This document shows positions 11,631 through 19,676 of a stretch of 26,044 bases of DNA, piece after piece. The stretch is from contig CAMLNA010000054.1 of the NCBI GenBank assembly GCA_946481025.1, positions 1 to 26,044 on the forward strand, given 5' to 3'. Source of the DNA: an uncultured Rivibacter sp. (lineage in GTDB: Bacteria > Pseudomonadota > Gammaproteobacteria > Burkholderiales > Burkholderiaceae). Under the pieces are notes generated by a model. The model was not told where the DNA came from, ran no database searches, and saw only the letters and a program-made list of their open reading frames with translations. The position numbers and the translations under genes were made by a program. Every line of letters begins with the position of its first letter. The stretch's first letter is position 1.

Positions 11631-11984
11631 ATGAAGACCCTCATCCGATGGCTGCTGCTGGCAGCCGCCCTGCTGCTGGTGGCTCACGTTTACCCGGGCG
11701 TCGAGATCAAGAGCTTCGGCTCCGCAATGATCGCCGCGCTGGTGCTGGGCCTGTTCAACGCCGTGCTGCGTCCCCTGCTGGTGGTGCTGACGCTGCCGGT
11801 GACGGTGGTGACGCTCGGGCTGTTCCTGTTCGTCATCAACGCGCTGATGTTCTACAGCGCGGCCTATGTGCTCGACGGCTTTGCGGTGCGCAGCTTCGTT
11901 GCGGCGCTGATCGGCTCGCTGCTGTACAGCGCGTGCGGCCTGGTGATCGACGCCGCGCTGGAGCGGCTGTTCACCCGCGAGTGA
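11631..11984 (+). CDS. Phage holin 4_2 / PF04020-type four-helix inner-membrane protein
   Basis: A 117-residue integral membrane protein with four predicted helices: about 5-20, 28-52, 55-80 and 88-110. The family pattern is clear in LVAHVYPGVEIKSFGSAMIAALVLGLFNAVLRPLLVVLTLPVTVVTLGLFLFVINALMF (shown here only as landmarks: VYPGV, GLFNAVLRP, LPVTVVTLGLF, NALMFY). Despite the family name, such proteins are found in many non-phage bacterial loci and their role is unknown; nothing phage-like is nearby. The ATG at 11631 gives the normal family length, and upstream in-frame codons look non-coding. Its stop is 9 bp from the stop of the convergent protease gene. Confidence 0.85.
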   Translation: MKTLIRWLLLAAALLLVAHVYPGVEIKSFGSAMIAALVLGLFNAVLRPLLVVLTLPVTVVTLGLFLFVINALMFYSAAYVLDGFAVRSFVAALIGSLLYSACGLVIDAALERLFTRE

Positions 11985-11993
11985 GGCGCATCG

Positions 11994-13589
11994 CTACTGC
12001 TGCTGGTCCGGCGGCGGCTCGCGTTCGCCGCGCTCGTCAGCCAGCTCGCGGCGCCGCTGCCCCTGCACGTCGCGCAGCCGCGCCTCGATGACCGATGCCT
12101 CCACCGAGTCGCGAGCAGGGCTCTGGCGCGCCAGCCGCTGGCCCGAGCGCAGCCGGTCCACGGCGCCTTCGAGGTCGCCGATCGCCACGCGCGCCTCGGC
12201 CTGCGCCCGCACTGCGCGCAGCGGCTGGCCCAGGCGGTCCCAGCTCTGCGCGGCGTAGTCCCAGGCCAGCGCGTCCTGCGGATACAGCGCCACCCAGGTC
12301 TGCAATTCGTCGGCGCTGCGCTGCAACTCGGCGCGCGGCACGCCGCCCATCAAGGTCTGGCGCGCCCGCAGCAACCGCACCGGCCGCGAGCTGTCGCCGG
12401 CAAAGGCCGCAAGCGCTTCGCCGGCGCGCTGCGCATCGCCTCGTTCGATGAGCGACTCGGCGCGCAGCAGGTTCACCTGGCGCGCTGCGCCCGGCTCCGC
12501 CTGAGCGAGGCCTGCCGCGGTCTTGATCGCGGCATCGGCGCGTGTCCAGTCGCGCTGGCGCACGGCGGCCAGCGCGACCGCGTACTGAGCGGCCAGGTGC
12601 TCGGCCGTGCTGTCCGGCGTCGGTTCGGCATCGCTGGCGCCGATGCGGCCGAGCGCCTCGGCACGCAGGTCCATCAGCACCCGTGCGCGCCCGCGCATCA
12701 CCGCATGCTCCAGCGGGCCCTTGGTGAGCCTGCCTGCGGCCGCGACGGTGCCCACGCCGAGCCTCGAGCGCGCCTCGCCGATCCGTTCGGTGGTAAGCGG
12801 GTGGCTGCGCAGGTAGGGGAAGTTGTTGCTGTCATTCAAGCGCGAGGCGCTGGCCATCTTCTCGAACATGCCCGCCATGCCGGCCGACTGGAAACCGGCG
12901 CCCACCAGCACGCCGTAGCCCACCCGGTCGGCCTCGCGCTCCATGTCGCGCGAGAAGTTGAGCTGCCCCTGCGCCGTGACGGCCTGCCCGCCGGTGATGA
13001 GCGCATTGGCCGCCTCGGGGCTGCGGCTGGCCGCGAGGATGCCGAGGATGGCCGCCGCGATGCCGATCATCGAGGTGCGCTGGCTGTTGCCGATCATGCG
13101 CGCGATGTGGCGCTGCGTGACGTGCGACATCTCGTGGGCCAGCACCGAGGCCAGCTCGTCGCGCGTGCTGGTCATGGCGATCAGCCCCATGTGCACGCCG
13201 ACGAAACCGCCGGGCAGCGCGAAGGCGTTGATCGAGCGGTCGCGCACGAGGAAGGTCTCCCACGCGAAGTGGTCGGCCAGCTCGGCGGGCAGGTCGCCGC
13301 GCGAACGCGAGGCACCCAGGAGCGGCTCCCACAGCGACTGGACGTAGGCGAGCAGCACCGGGTCATCGACATAGGCCGGGTCGCGCCGGATGTCTCGCAT
13401 GATGCGGTCGCCCAGCCGTCTTTCGGTGACCACCGACAGCTCGGCCGCGGTGGCATCGCCCAGTGCGGGCAGGCGGTTCTGGGCCATGGCCTGCGGCAGG
13501 CCAGGAGAGCCGGCCAACGGGCTCAGTGCGACCAGACAGGCCACCAGTGCCGAAGTGCGGCGCCAGCGAAAGCGAGGAGGCAGGGGCAT
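11994..13589 (-). CDS. BepA-like M48 family periplasmic metalloprotease with TPR tail
   Basis: A 531-residue zinc metalloprotease and probable chaperone for outer-membrane protein assembly, like E. coli BepA (YfgC). An N-terminal signal (about residues 1-38, RTSALVACLVALSPLAGSP, then AMAQ) predicts periplasmic location. The M48 core has the zinc motif HEMSH with His152, Glu153 and His156, and a third ligand at Glu219 in EREADRVG. The ALPGGFVGVHMGLI segment before it and the SHPLTTERI motif after it are family landmarks. The C-terminal third is helical and TPR-like (repeated Ala/Leu/Arg helices), as in BepA. The start is ATG 13589, which begins the signal peptide; no strong Shine-Dalgarno was seen. 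It is divergent from moaC and convergent with the PF04020-type gene. Confidence 0.92.
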   Translation of the reverse strand: MPLPPRFRWRRTSALVACLVALSPLAGSPGLPQAMAQNRLPALGDATAAELSVVTERRLGDRIMRDIRRDPAYVDDPVLLAYVQSLWEPLLGASRSRGDLPAELADHFAWETFLVRDRSINAFALPGGFVGVHMGLIAMTSTRDELASVLAHEMSHVTQRHIARMIGNSQRTSMIGIAAAILGILAASRSPEAANALITGGQAVTAQGQLNFSRDMEREADRVGYGVLVGAGFQSAGMAGMFEKMASASRLNDSNNFPYLRSHPLTTERIGEARSRLGVGTVAAAGRLTKGPLEHAVMRGRARVLMDLRAEALGRIGASDAEPTPDSTAEHLAAQYAVALAAVRQRDWTRADAAIKTAAGLAQAEPGAARQVNLLRAESLIERGDAQRAGEALAAFAGDSSRPVRLLRARQTLMGGVPRAELQRSADELQTWVALYPQDALAWDYAAQSWDRLGQPLRAVRAQAEARVAIGDLEGAVDRLRSGQRLARQSPARDSVEASVIEARLRDVQGQRRRELADERGEREPPPDQQQ

Positions 13590-13704
13590 GCGGGAGATCC
13601 GATGTTGCGAACGGTGGCGATAGGACCGCAGACACGACCCGCGGTTCGCACCACGCGGGACTATCATGACCCTCATTTGTAAACCACTGCAAAGCCCGCC
13701 TGCG

Positions 13705-14187
13705 ATGTCTTCGCCGCTCACCCACTTCGATGCACAAGGCCAGGCCCACATGGTCGACGTGGCGAACAAGGACGTCACGCACCGCGTGGCCCGTGCAGCC
13801 GGGCAGATCCGCATGCAGGCGGCCACGCTCGCGCTCATCGCATCGGGCAGCGCCGCGAAGGGCGACGTGCTCGGCGTGGCACGCATCGCGGCGATCCAGG
13901 CGGCCAAGCGCACGGCCGACCTCATCCCGCTGTGCCACCCGCTGCCGCTCACGCGCGTGGCGGTGGAGTTCGAGATCGACGCGGCCTTGCCCGGCGTGCG
14001 CTGTGCCGCGCAGGTCGAGACGCTGGGGCGCACCGGCGTCGAGATGGAAGCACTGACCGCCGTGCAGGTGGGCCTGCTCACCATCTACGACATGTGCAAG
14101 GCCGCCGACCGCGGCATGGTGATGGGCGAGGTACGCGTGCTCGAGAAGCGCGGCGGCAAGTCGGGCGAGTGGGTCGCCGCGTCCTAG
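13705..14187 (+). CDS. moaC: Cyclic pyranopterin monophosphate synthase MoaC
   Basis: MoaC works after MoaA in molybdenum cofactor synthesis, closing the pterin ring to give cyclic pyranopterin monophosphate. The 160-residue length matches E. coli MoaC. Conserved blocks are visible: [25 protein letters not shown] at the start, [30 protein letters not shown], and the active-site stretch [29 protein letters not shown] (landmarks EMEALTA and DMCKAADR). The start ATG 13705 gives the usual MSSPLTHF N-terminus; an upstream ATG at 13666 would add 13 unconserved residues. The TAG stop shares the palindrome CTAG with the stop of the convergent pglL-like gene. No other moa gene is close. Confidence 0.96.
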   Translation: MSSPLTHFDAQGQAHMVDVANKDVTHRVARAAGQIRMQAATLALIASGSAAKGDVLGVARIAAIQAAKRTADLIPLCHPLPLTRVAVEFEIDAALPGVRCAAQVETLGRTGVEMEALTAVQVGLLTIYDMCKAADRGMVMGEVRVLEKRGGKSGEWVAAS

Positions 14188-15968
14188 TTCCTGCTCGGCC
14201 GGCGGAAGTCCTCGAAGGTCAGGTGGGTCGGGTCGGGGCCGCACTGGAAGTGCTCCTCCACCGACTGCCTGGAACCGTCGCACACGGCGAACAGCTGGTC
14301 TCCCAGCGGATGGCGGAATTCACGCAGGCGATGCGCCAGATAGCGCGCGCGGTCGAGGTGCCCGAGCTGGGCCTCCGCTTCGGCCCAGCCGCGCAGCAGT
14401 CGCGCATCGATGAGGTTGTGCGCGGCACGCTCGAAGGCTTCGATCGCCTCGCCCGGTGAGCCGGCGGTGGTGGCGGCCGCGTAGTCGCCCTGGTGCGAGA
14501 AGAAGGTGCTGTGCTGCCCGCGTGCGATGCGCTCGGCGAGCGGGGCGGGGCTCGCGGGCGGTGCGTAGATGGCCACGACGCGTTGGTAGTCCCAGACGGC
14601 ATACAGCGCGCCGAGTGCCAGGGCGACGCCGCATGCCCCCATCAGGCCGAACCGGTGTGGGGCCGATGCCGGGCCCTCCTGCGGCACGGGGGCAGGCGCG
14701 AGCGCCAGCCCCCACGCAAACATCACCGGCAGCAGGAAGTAGGCGTACCAAAGCGGGTACTCGAGCATGCTGTGCACGCCGGCCAGCAGCACCATGAACA
14801 GGGCCGCACGTTCGGTGGCCGGGTGCCCCGCGCCACCTTTGCGCACGCGCTCCACGAGCCCCCACAGGGCCCAGCCGAGCAGGCCCATCACCAGCAGCGA
14901 CAGTGGAATGCCGAACTCCACGACGAACTGCAGCGGCAGGTTGTGCGTGTGGTCGAAGAAGGCGACAGGGCGACCGGGAAAGGGCGTCAGGGTCCAGGCG
15001 AAGTTGAACTCGCCGAAGCCCACGCCGGCCCACGGATGCATGCGGATCAAGGCCAGCGTGTTGGCCCAGATGCCGAAGCGGGAGCTGGAGATGTCGCCGC
15101 CGCCGTTTTCCATGCGGCCGAAGCTGTGTGCGCTTTCGCGGGCCCACAGCTCCATCACCCCCCACCAGGCGAAATAGATCAGCGGAGCTGCCACCAGGGC
15201 GATGCGCAGCGGGCGTGACAGGCGCCGGTCGATCAGGCCCCAGACGGAAAGCATGAATACACCGACGATCCCGGTGCGGCTGCCGGTGAGCACGACGCCC
15301 CACACCAGGGCCACCAGGATCGCCAAGCAGCTCTTGCTGCGCCACGGGCCTGCGCGAGACGCGCTGGCGAGCCACACGACGGCGGCACACGCCAGCAGCA
15401 GCAGCGTGCTCAGGTGATTGGGCTGGCGCAGGTTGCCGACTGCCCGGCCGGGCAGGCCGGACTTGGCGAGCCAGGTGCCATCGGTCCAATCGGGCGCAAA
15501 GACCTGCACGAGCGCGATGGCGGTGCTCAGGACGCCCGCGGCGGCCAGAGACAGGCAGAACACACCGAAGGCCTCGTCCGCACGCCCACCGGCAGCCACG
15601 CGCCAGGCCACCGAGCACACCAGCGCGGCCGCCATCGCAACGACCGCCGAGCCCAGGGCCAGGCTGGCGGGCAGCCGCGTCCACAGCGGCGAAGCCAACG
15701 CCATCAGCGCAAGCATGCCCATCGCACCCACCAGCATGCGCAGGGGGATGCTGCCCCTGGCTGGAGCGGCTGCCGGCAGCGGCACGGCGAGCCAGGCGCA
15801 CAACGCGCCCCATGCGGCCAATGCGATCGCCTGGTTGTAGAAGGTGGAAGACGGCGGTGCGTTGTAGGCCAGCAGCGTGGGCAACACGATCGCCACGAAC
15901 GCGAGTGGCATGTTCAGCGCACCCTCGCGCGCGCGGCGCTCGAAGGGCGGGAGGTCATTCGTCGGCAT
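14184..15968 (-). CDS. pglL: PglL-type pilin O-oligosaccharyltransferase (Wzy_C / O-antigen ligase family)
   Basis: A 594-residue polytopic inner-membrane protein with about ten or more helices. PglL-type enzymes transfer lipid-linked glycans to Ser/Thr of periplasmic proteins, often type IV pilins. Landmarks are a PglL_A-type motif [13 protein letters not shown] (His185), [10 protein letters not shown], the Wzy_C loop motif [13 protein letters not shown] and the periplasmic [17 protein letters not shown] with His342, then a soluble C-terminal part with helical repeats (Wzy_C_2). The position directly after pilA and tfpZ supports pilin glycosylation over O-antigen ligation, but WaaL-like activity cannot be excluded from sequence alone. 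The start could be ATG 15968 or the later in-frame ATG 15911 (MPLAFVAIV). The stop overlaps that of moaC by four bases. Confidence 0.88.
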   Translation of the reverse strand: MPTNDLPPFERRAREGALNMPLAFVAIVLPTLLAYNAPPSSTFYNQAIALAAWGALCAWLAVPLPAAAPARGSIPLRMLVGAMGMLALMALASPLWTRLPASLALGSAVVAMAAALVCSVAWRVAAGGRADEAFGVFCLSLAAAGVLSTAIALVQVFAPDWTDGTWLAKSGLPGRAVGNLRQPNHLSTLLLLACAAVVWLASASRAGPWRSKSCLAILVALVWGVVLTGSRTGIVGVFMLSVWGLIDRRLSRPLRIALVAAPLIYFAWWGVMELWARESAHSFGRMENGGGDISSSRFGIWANTLALIRMHPWAGVGFGEFNFAWTLTPFPGRPVAFFDHTHNLPLQFVVEFGIPLSLLVMGLLGWALWGLVERVRKGGAGHPATERAALFMVLLAGVHSMLEYPLWYAYFLLPVMFAWGLALAPAPVPQEGPASAPHRFGLMGACGVALALGALYAVWDYQRVVAIYAPPASPAPLAERIARGQHSTFFSHQGDYAAATTAGSPGEAIEAFERAAHNLIDARLLRGWAEAEAQLGHLDRARYLAHRLREFRHPLGDQLFAVCDGSRQSVEEHFQCGPDPTHLTFEDFRRPSRN

Positions 15969-15997
15969 GCCGCGATTGTCGTGGCGAAGCGCGAAGC

Positions 15998-16762
15998 TCA
16001 GAAGAAGCCGTCGTAGGGGACGAAGCCGGCAATGTCGCCATCGGGCTCCAGCAGCACGCTCCAGCCTTGCGCGCGGGCCATCACGGGCAGGAAGCGGGCG
16101 CTGTCAGCCACGAGGCCGAGGGCCGAGAGGCGCTGCTGCAGATCGGACTGCGCCTGCGGATACTGCTTGAGCAGCAGGGATACCGGACGGGCCCGTTCAA
16201 GCGCGGTCGCCTTCGACTGTTCATACGGCTGCCAGTAGCTGGGACGCTGGCCGACGTCATAGCCTTGCAGCGCCAGATCGATGGCCTGCAAGCGCTCGTC
16301 TCCTGCCCTGGACGTGCGCGTTCCGAGCAGCCACCGGGTCGCCACAGGCAACTCGCGGTAGGCCGGTAGCGCCTGCGGCAGCTCCTGGACTTGCACATCG
16401 AATGCCGTGACGACACGGAAGCGGTCGGTCTCGAACACCAGAGCGACCGGCCGCACCGAGTAGACCGTGTGCAACCCATAGGCCAGCGCGCCCAGCTGCA
16501 TGGCGCCGATGATCGTGAGGTCGCGCATCAGCTCCTTGCGCGGCTTCTTCTCGTTGAAGACCACGAAGGTCAGCAACGGACCCATCACGACGTCGACCGA
16601 CACCACCAGCCAGAACAGGCCGCGGCCGCCGGCGAGCACGTCGTAGGGCGAGGGGTACCACAGCCACAGCACCAGCAAGGCGGTGAGCAGGGCCACGAGC
16701 AGGGACAGCAGGAAATGGACACCCGCCGCGAGGGCGCGGCGCCCAAGGGTCGTCGCATTCAT
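15998..16762 (-). CDS. tfpZ: TfpX/TfpZ family type IV pilin accessory protein
   Basis: A 254-residue membrane protein of the TfpX/TfpZ family, which helps specific type IVa pilins assemble and is coded beside them in Pseudomonas aeruginosa and many betaproteobacteria. The N-terminus has helices at about 10-36, 47-68 and 83-105, with family motifs GLFWLVVSVDVVMGPLLT and VFNEKKPRKELMRDL. A soluble periplasmic C-terminal part follows (YRELPVATRWLLG, RPSYWQPYEQ, FLPVMAR, and a closing GFVPYDGFF). The start ATG at 16762 overlaps as ATGA the stop of the broken pilin remnant upstream. It is separated by 29 bp from the PglL-type gene downstream, so the pair is likely one operon. Confidence 0.9.
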   Translation of the reverse strand: MNATTLGRRALAAGVHFLLSLLVALLTALLVLWLWYPSPYDVLAGGRGLFWLVVSVDVVMGPLLTFVVFNEKKPRKELMRDLTIIGAMQLGALAYGLHTVYSVRPVALVFETDRFRVVTAFDVQVQELPQALPAYRELPVATRWLLGTRTSRAGDERLQAIDLALQGYDVGQRPSYWQPYEQSKATALERARPVSLLLKQYPQAQSDLQQRLSALGLVADSARFLPVMARAQGWSVLLEPDGDIAGFVPYDGFF

Positions 16763-16969
16763 TCGAGAAATCGCTCAGTCAGGTCGACCGACGATTGTCG
16801 TCGCGCCGCGTTCAGCGGCAGTCCGCAGGCGCCAGCCGCGACCTGCACAAGGCCTTCGCTGGTGCGCCCGCGGGTCATGTAGTCGCGGTAAGCCACGAGC
16901 GCAAAGGCCGCCACAATGCCACCACTGCCACCGTGATCAGCAGCTCCACCAGTGTGAAGCTGCGGACAT
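16759..16969 (-). pseudogene. Frameshifted second type IV pilin remnant
   Basis: Coding similarity to a type IVa prepilin is spread over different frames. From 16958 to about 16920 the frame reads FTLVELLITVAVV, the classic pilin N-helix with Glu5. At 16918-16920 one base appears missing, and the next frame continues GIVAAFALVAYRDYMTRGRTSEGL, parallel to [24 protein letters not shown] of the intact pilA next door. The nearest ATG (16967-16969, MSA) is again one base out of frame with FTLVE. After about 50 more residues the last frame stops at a TGA that overlaps the tfpZ ATG. Even if repaired it would code only about 70 residues, lacking most of the pilin globular domain and the disulfide loop. 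Either a decayed tandem pilin copy or sequence errors could explain it. Confidence 0.75.
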
Positions 16970-17042
16970 TCGACCGGAAAGGGACGACTGAAGCAGTTAC
17001 AACGATCTCGCCCGCCCATGCGGATTCGATGCCTCAAAGGAG

Positions 17043-17065
17043 AAAAGGGCTGCGGTATGCAGCCC
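17043..17065 (-). terminator. Intrinsic terminator of pilA
   Basis: On the minus strand GGGCTGC (17065-17059) pairs with GCAGCCC (17053-17047) around a 5-nt loop and is followed at once by TTTT (17046-17043). It lies 35 bp after the pilA stop and so separates the abundant pilin message from the downstream remnant/tfpZ/pglL unit. Confidence 0.85.
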
Positions 17066-17099
17066 CTCTCTTGTCACTCTGATGAGTGTCAAGTCTTGC

Positions 17100-17648
17100 T
17101 TAGCGGCACTCACTCGGAGCGAAGCGGGCGGGCAGCGTGCCTGCCGTGGCGGGGGGCAGCTCACGACCGGAGGACACGGTGCTGGTTGCGGAAGCGCAGC
17201 CCCAATCGATCGGGCCTTGCTGGCCGGCGCTTTGGGCGTCGGAGATCAGGGCCACGGCCGTGGCGGCGGCGCCGTGACGGACGTAAGGCGTCAGCACCAG
17301 CGTGTTGGTCGTGTTGGTCAGGCCACCGATGTTGGTGGTGTTGTAGGTCACGGTAACCACGGCGTTGCCGTCGGTGCTCAGTAGGATGCTGTCGACATAC
17401 TTGCTGGCAGCACCCCGGCTGCCGACCTGCAGGTTCCAAGCGGTAACGGCAGCGGTCGTTTCAGCAGCCGTCGAAGCAGACGTGTTGATCATGGCCTTGG
17501 CGTCACCCGCCAGAGCCAGACCTTCCGTCACGCGGGCACGGGTCTGGTAGTCGTTGTAGGCCGGCAGGGCGACGGCGGCCAGGATACCGATGATCGCGAC
17601 CACGATCATCAGTTCGATCAGGGTGAAACCTTGTTGAACGCGCTTCAT
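17100..17648 (-). CDS. pilA: Type IVa major pilin PilA
   Basis: A 182-residue prepilin. The leader MKRVQQG is short and positively charged, with cleavage by PilD expected after Gly7 to give mature N-methyl-Phe. The mature start [24 protein letters not shown] has the invariant Glu5 and forms the filament core helix. The globular domain ([19 protein letters not shown] onward, Ser/Thr/Ala-rich) ends with Cys151 (DWGCAS) and Cys181 (SECR), which should form the C-terminal disulfide loop. The start is supported by GGAG seven bases upstream. A sigma-54-type promoter lies about 45 bp upstream and a terminator lies just downstream, giving a one-gene transcript. Ser/Thr-rich stretches are plausible O-glycan sites for the nearby PglL-type enzyme. 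Confidence 0.96.
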   Translation of the reverse strand: MKRVQQGFTLIELMIVVAIIGILAAVALPAYNDYQTRARVTEGLALAGDAKAMINTSASTAAETTAAVTAWNLQVGSRGAASKYVDSILLSTDGNAVVTVTYNTTNIGGLTNTTNTLVLTPYVRHGAAATAVALISDAQSAGQQGPIDWGCASATSTVSSGRELPPATAGTLPARFAPSECR

Positions 17649-17690
17649 GTAACTACTCCGGGTAGTGAGTGGTGGATTGCGATCCCTCTG

Positions 17691-17707
17691 TTGCAGAGGC
17701 CGTGCCA
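17691..17707 (-). promoter_or_regulatory. Sigma-54 (RpoN) promoter of pilA
   Basis: On the minus strand the bases read TGGCACGGCCTCTGCAA. This matches the RpoN consensus TGGCACG-N4-TTGCW at all but one position (CTGC for TTGC), with exact spacing between the -24 GG and -12 GC elements. The start of transcription would fall near 17681, leaving a leader of about 33 nt with a good ribosome-binding site. Sigma-54 control with PilS/PilR is established for pilA in several proteobacteria. Confidence 0.82.
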
Positions 17708-17770
17708 GCCGCCGGACGAGGGCATTTGTGATGGATTGCGCGGCAAACAGTGACGGAATGGCTGAACAGG

Positions 17771-17827
17771 GACACAGACAGTCACGTCCGCCTACATCTG
17801 ACGGCGCACGCTGACGCTTTTTGTCAG
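17771..17827 (-). promoter_or_regulatory. Candidate enhancer (PilR-type) sites upstream of pilA
   Basis: On the minus strand two C/GTGTC units lie side by side (CTGTC 17781-17777, GTGTC 17775-17771). A perfect interrupted palindrome CTGAC-N7-GTCAG spans 17811-17827, and another CTGAC occurs on + at 17798. These lie about 90-145 bp upstream of the predicted transcription start, the usual range for a sigma-54 activator. Similarity to P. aeruginosa PilR sites is by recalled consensus only. Confidence 0.4.
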
Positions 17828-17875
17828 ATCGAGGGCTGCCAATTAGCGGCAGCCGTGGGAATTTCGCCCATGATG

Positions 17876-18652
17876 TCAGAGCGAAAAACGCTCGCCGCTG
17901 GCCAGCGGCGCGATGCGATGGCGCGTCTCGATCGCGTGGATCTCGGCCAGCACCGCCTCGCGCTCGCCCGGCTTGGTATGGGTGATGTGCACCGGCACGC
18001 TGCCGGCCAGCTGCTCCAGTTCGGCCGCAAGGGAGCTGGGCGCCAAGTGCTTGCTCAGGTCGGCCAGCGGCCGCTCGTCGTCGCCGAAGGCGGTTTCGAT
18101 GACCAGCTGCGCGATGCGACGACCTTGGAGCGCCGCCCAGAGCTCAGGGTTGGGACCCGTGTCGCCGGTGTAGACCCACCAGCCGGACGCTGTGTCCACC
18201 GCGTAGCCGACGGCGGGCACCGTGTGCGCCGCCGGCAGCACCTCGATGCGCTTGCCGCCCAGCTGCAGCGTCTGGCCGACCTCGATCGGGATCAGTTTCA
18301 GGATCGGGCGGCTGTCGGTGGGAAGCCGGGTGAAGTCGGGCCAGATCACGCCGTTGAAGACGTGTTGGCGCAGCGCCGCGAGCGTCTGCGGGAGGGCATG
18401 CACGTGGATCGGCCGGTAGTCGCCCTCGGTGATCCGCCGCCGCATGACGCTGTCGGCGAGCAGGGGGATCGACAGCACATGGTCCAGATGCGAATGGCTG
18501 AGGACGATGTGATCGATCTTCGCCAGTTCGTCGAGGGTGAGGTCCCCCACGCCGGTGCCCGCGTCCACCAGCACGTCGTCATCGAGCAGGAAGGCGGTGG
18601 TCTTGCAACCGGCGGCGATGGCGCCGGAGCATCCGAGGACACGAACGATCAT
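17876..18652 (-). CDS. MBL-fold hydrolase, class II 3',5'-cyclic-nucleotide phosphodiesterase-like
   Basis: A 258-residue metallo-beta-lactamase-fold protein. The metal motif is intact: LSHSHLDHV with His53, His55, Asp57 and His58, then [19 protein letters not shown] (bridging Asp) and the last ligand in [10 protein letters not shown]. The start ([11 protein letters not shown]) and the combination HSHLDH, AAHT.PA.GY, TGDTG, IETAF and THTKPGE resemble the class II cyclic-nucleotide phosphodiesterases (PDE1/CpdP type), so cAMP or cGMP hydrolysis in the cytoplasm is a reasonable guess. It follows an FHA gene in the same orientation, but a hairpin lies between them. Other MBL phosphodiesterase activities are possible. 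Confidence 0.85.
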   Translation of the reverse strand: MIVRVLGCSGAIAAGCKTTAFLLDDDVLVDAGTGVGDLTLDELAKIDHIVLSHSHLDHVLSIPLLADSVMRRRITEGDYRPIHVHALPQTLAALRQHVFNGVIWPDFTRLPTDSRPILKLIPIEVGQTLQLGGKRIEVLPAAHTVPAVGYAVDTASGWWVYTGDTGPNPELWAALQGRRIAQLVIETAFGDDERPLADLSKHLAPSSLAAELEQLAGSVPVHITHTKPGEREAVLAEIHAIETRHRIAPLASGERFSL

Positions 18653-18890
18653 TTGGCAGGCTGAAGGTGAAGCCGAAACTTCGGGGCGGGTCGGCAGCCG
18701 CCGCCACAGTCGCGGGCAGCGGTCACACGCGCGTCACCAATGCTGCCGACGCCCACCCGGCAGTGCAATAGCGGCCGGGGCGAGTTCATCACGCTATTCG
18801 AGTAACGCGGTGATACGCGTCTGGGGCCTGTGAAATGCATCACGGCGCCTCTGGAGCGCCGTGATCACTGCTGACTGAAGCCGGCGCCGC
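18653..18890. other. Intergenic stretch between FHA gene and MBL gene
   Basis: 238 bp. It holds the hairpin at 18839-18865 and about 180 bp upstream of the MBL gene that probably carry its promoter. A 64-codon minus-strand frame (18649-18843) ends with an ATGA overlap on the MBL start, but its Arg/Pro/Cys-rich translation resembles nothing I know. Confidence 0.4.
18839..18865 (-). terminator. Hairpin after the FHA gene
   Basis: Perfect 10-bp stem ATCACGGCGC / GCGCCGTGAT with a 7-nt loop, 26 bp after the FHA stop. The following bases (GCATTTCAC) give only a weak U-tract, so it may be a terminator or an RNA-stabilising stem. Confidence 0.6.
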
Positions 18891-19574
18891 TCAGGGCTGC
18901 ACGAACTGCATCTGCGTGCCGGCCAGCTCGATGACGTCGCCGTTCTTCAGCTGCACGGGTTCGGCGCTCACCGGGTTGCCGTTGACGGTGGGCCGCGCCG
19001 TGCCCTCGACGTGCGCGAACACATAGCCGCCAGGCCGCTTGGTGATCGAAGCCACCTGCACGCCGGGCTTGCCGACGGTGGTGACCACCTTGGACAGCGC
19101 CACTTCGCGGCCTGCCGCGGCGCCGTTGAGCACCTTGATCGCCGCATTGGGGATGCCGGGCCCGCCCAGCGGGCCGAAACCGGAGGGCGTGCCCAGCGGC
19201 GCGGTGTTGGAGAAGCCGCCCTGACCGATGGCACCCACTGCCGCCTGGCCAGGCTTCATGACCATGGTCTTTTCGTAGTCGGAGGCTTCTTCGAGCAGGT
19301 ACTTGATCTTGTACTTGCCGATCTCGACCGTGTCGTTGTGCTGCAGCAGCTGCTTCTTGACGGCCTTGCCGTTGATGTAGGTGCCGTTCGTGCTGTTGAG
19401 GTCTTCGATGAAGACGTCCTGGCCGACCATCTGCAACACCGCGTGCTCACCGCTGACCGCCAGGTTGTCGATGACGATGTCGTTGTAGGGCCGCCGGCCC
19501 AGCGTGGTCTTGTCCTTGGTGATCTGGACTTCCTTGATGACAACGCCGTCGAGCGAAACGACCAGTTTTCCCAT
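18891..19574 (-). CDS. FHA domain protein with two FHA-like modules
   Basis: A 227-residue cytoplasmic protein expected to bind phosphothreonine peptides. The first module (about 1-95) has the full FHA signature: TTLGRRPYNDIVIDN with the Gly-Arg pair, then SGEHAVLQ and NSTNGTYINGKAV, ending in GKYKIKYL. A Gly/Pro-rich linker (about 115-145) contains KTMVMKPGQA, a Thr-rich stretch of the kind kinases phosphorylate. The second module (about 148-227; IKVLNGAAAGREVALSK, TTVGKPGVQV, ITKRPGGYVFAHVEG, PTVNGNPV, LKNGDVIELAG) is FHA-like but lacks the canonical Arg/Ser pair, so it may not bind phosphopeptides. The start ATG 19574 has AGGGG at good spacing. It sits downstream of the phosphatase and kinase genes, so it is a probable substrate and reader of that kinase. 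Confidence 0.92.
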   Translation of the reverse strand: MGKLVVSLDGVVIKEVQITKDKTTLGRRPYNDIVIDNLAVSGEHAVLQMVGQDVFIEDLNSTNGTYINGKAVKKQLLQHNDTVEIGKYKIKYLLEEASDYEKTMVMKPGQAAVGAIGQGGFSNTAPLGTPSGFGPLGGPGIPNAAIKVLNGAAAGREVALSKVVTTVGKPGVQVASITKRPGGYVFAHVEGTARPTVNGNPVSAEPVQLKNGDVIELAGTQMQFVQP

Positions 19575-19676
19575 GCGTGACCCCTGTATGTCTCCGAAGT
19601 GTTGTGATGCGGCCGGTAGCGGGACGAGAACTGACGGCTTGCGAACGAGGCCCTCTGTGGTGTCGGCGATCAACGG

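Noticed and set aside
11631..11984. Prophage holin
   Set aside because: The family name contains holin, but there is no endolysin, spanin, integrase or capsid gene around it, and PF04020 proteins are common chromosomal membrane proteins.
13590..13704. TGCGAAC ... GTTCGCA inverted repeat between the protease gene and moaC
   Set aside because: Only about 7 bp with wide spacing in a divergent promoter region; too weak to separate from chance in GC-rich sequence.
18649..18843. 64-codon minus-strand frame ending with an ATGA overlap on the MBL gene
   Set aside because: The overlap is suggestive, but the translation is Arg/Pro/Cys-rich with no similarity I recognise and no ribosome-binding site. 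Its codons run into the hairpin at 18839-18865. Kept only as an intergenic note.
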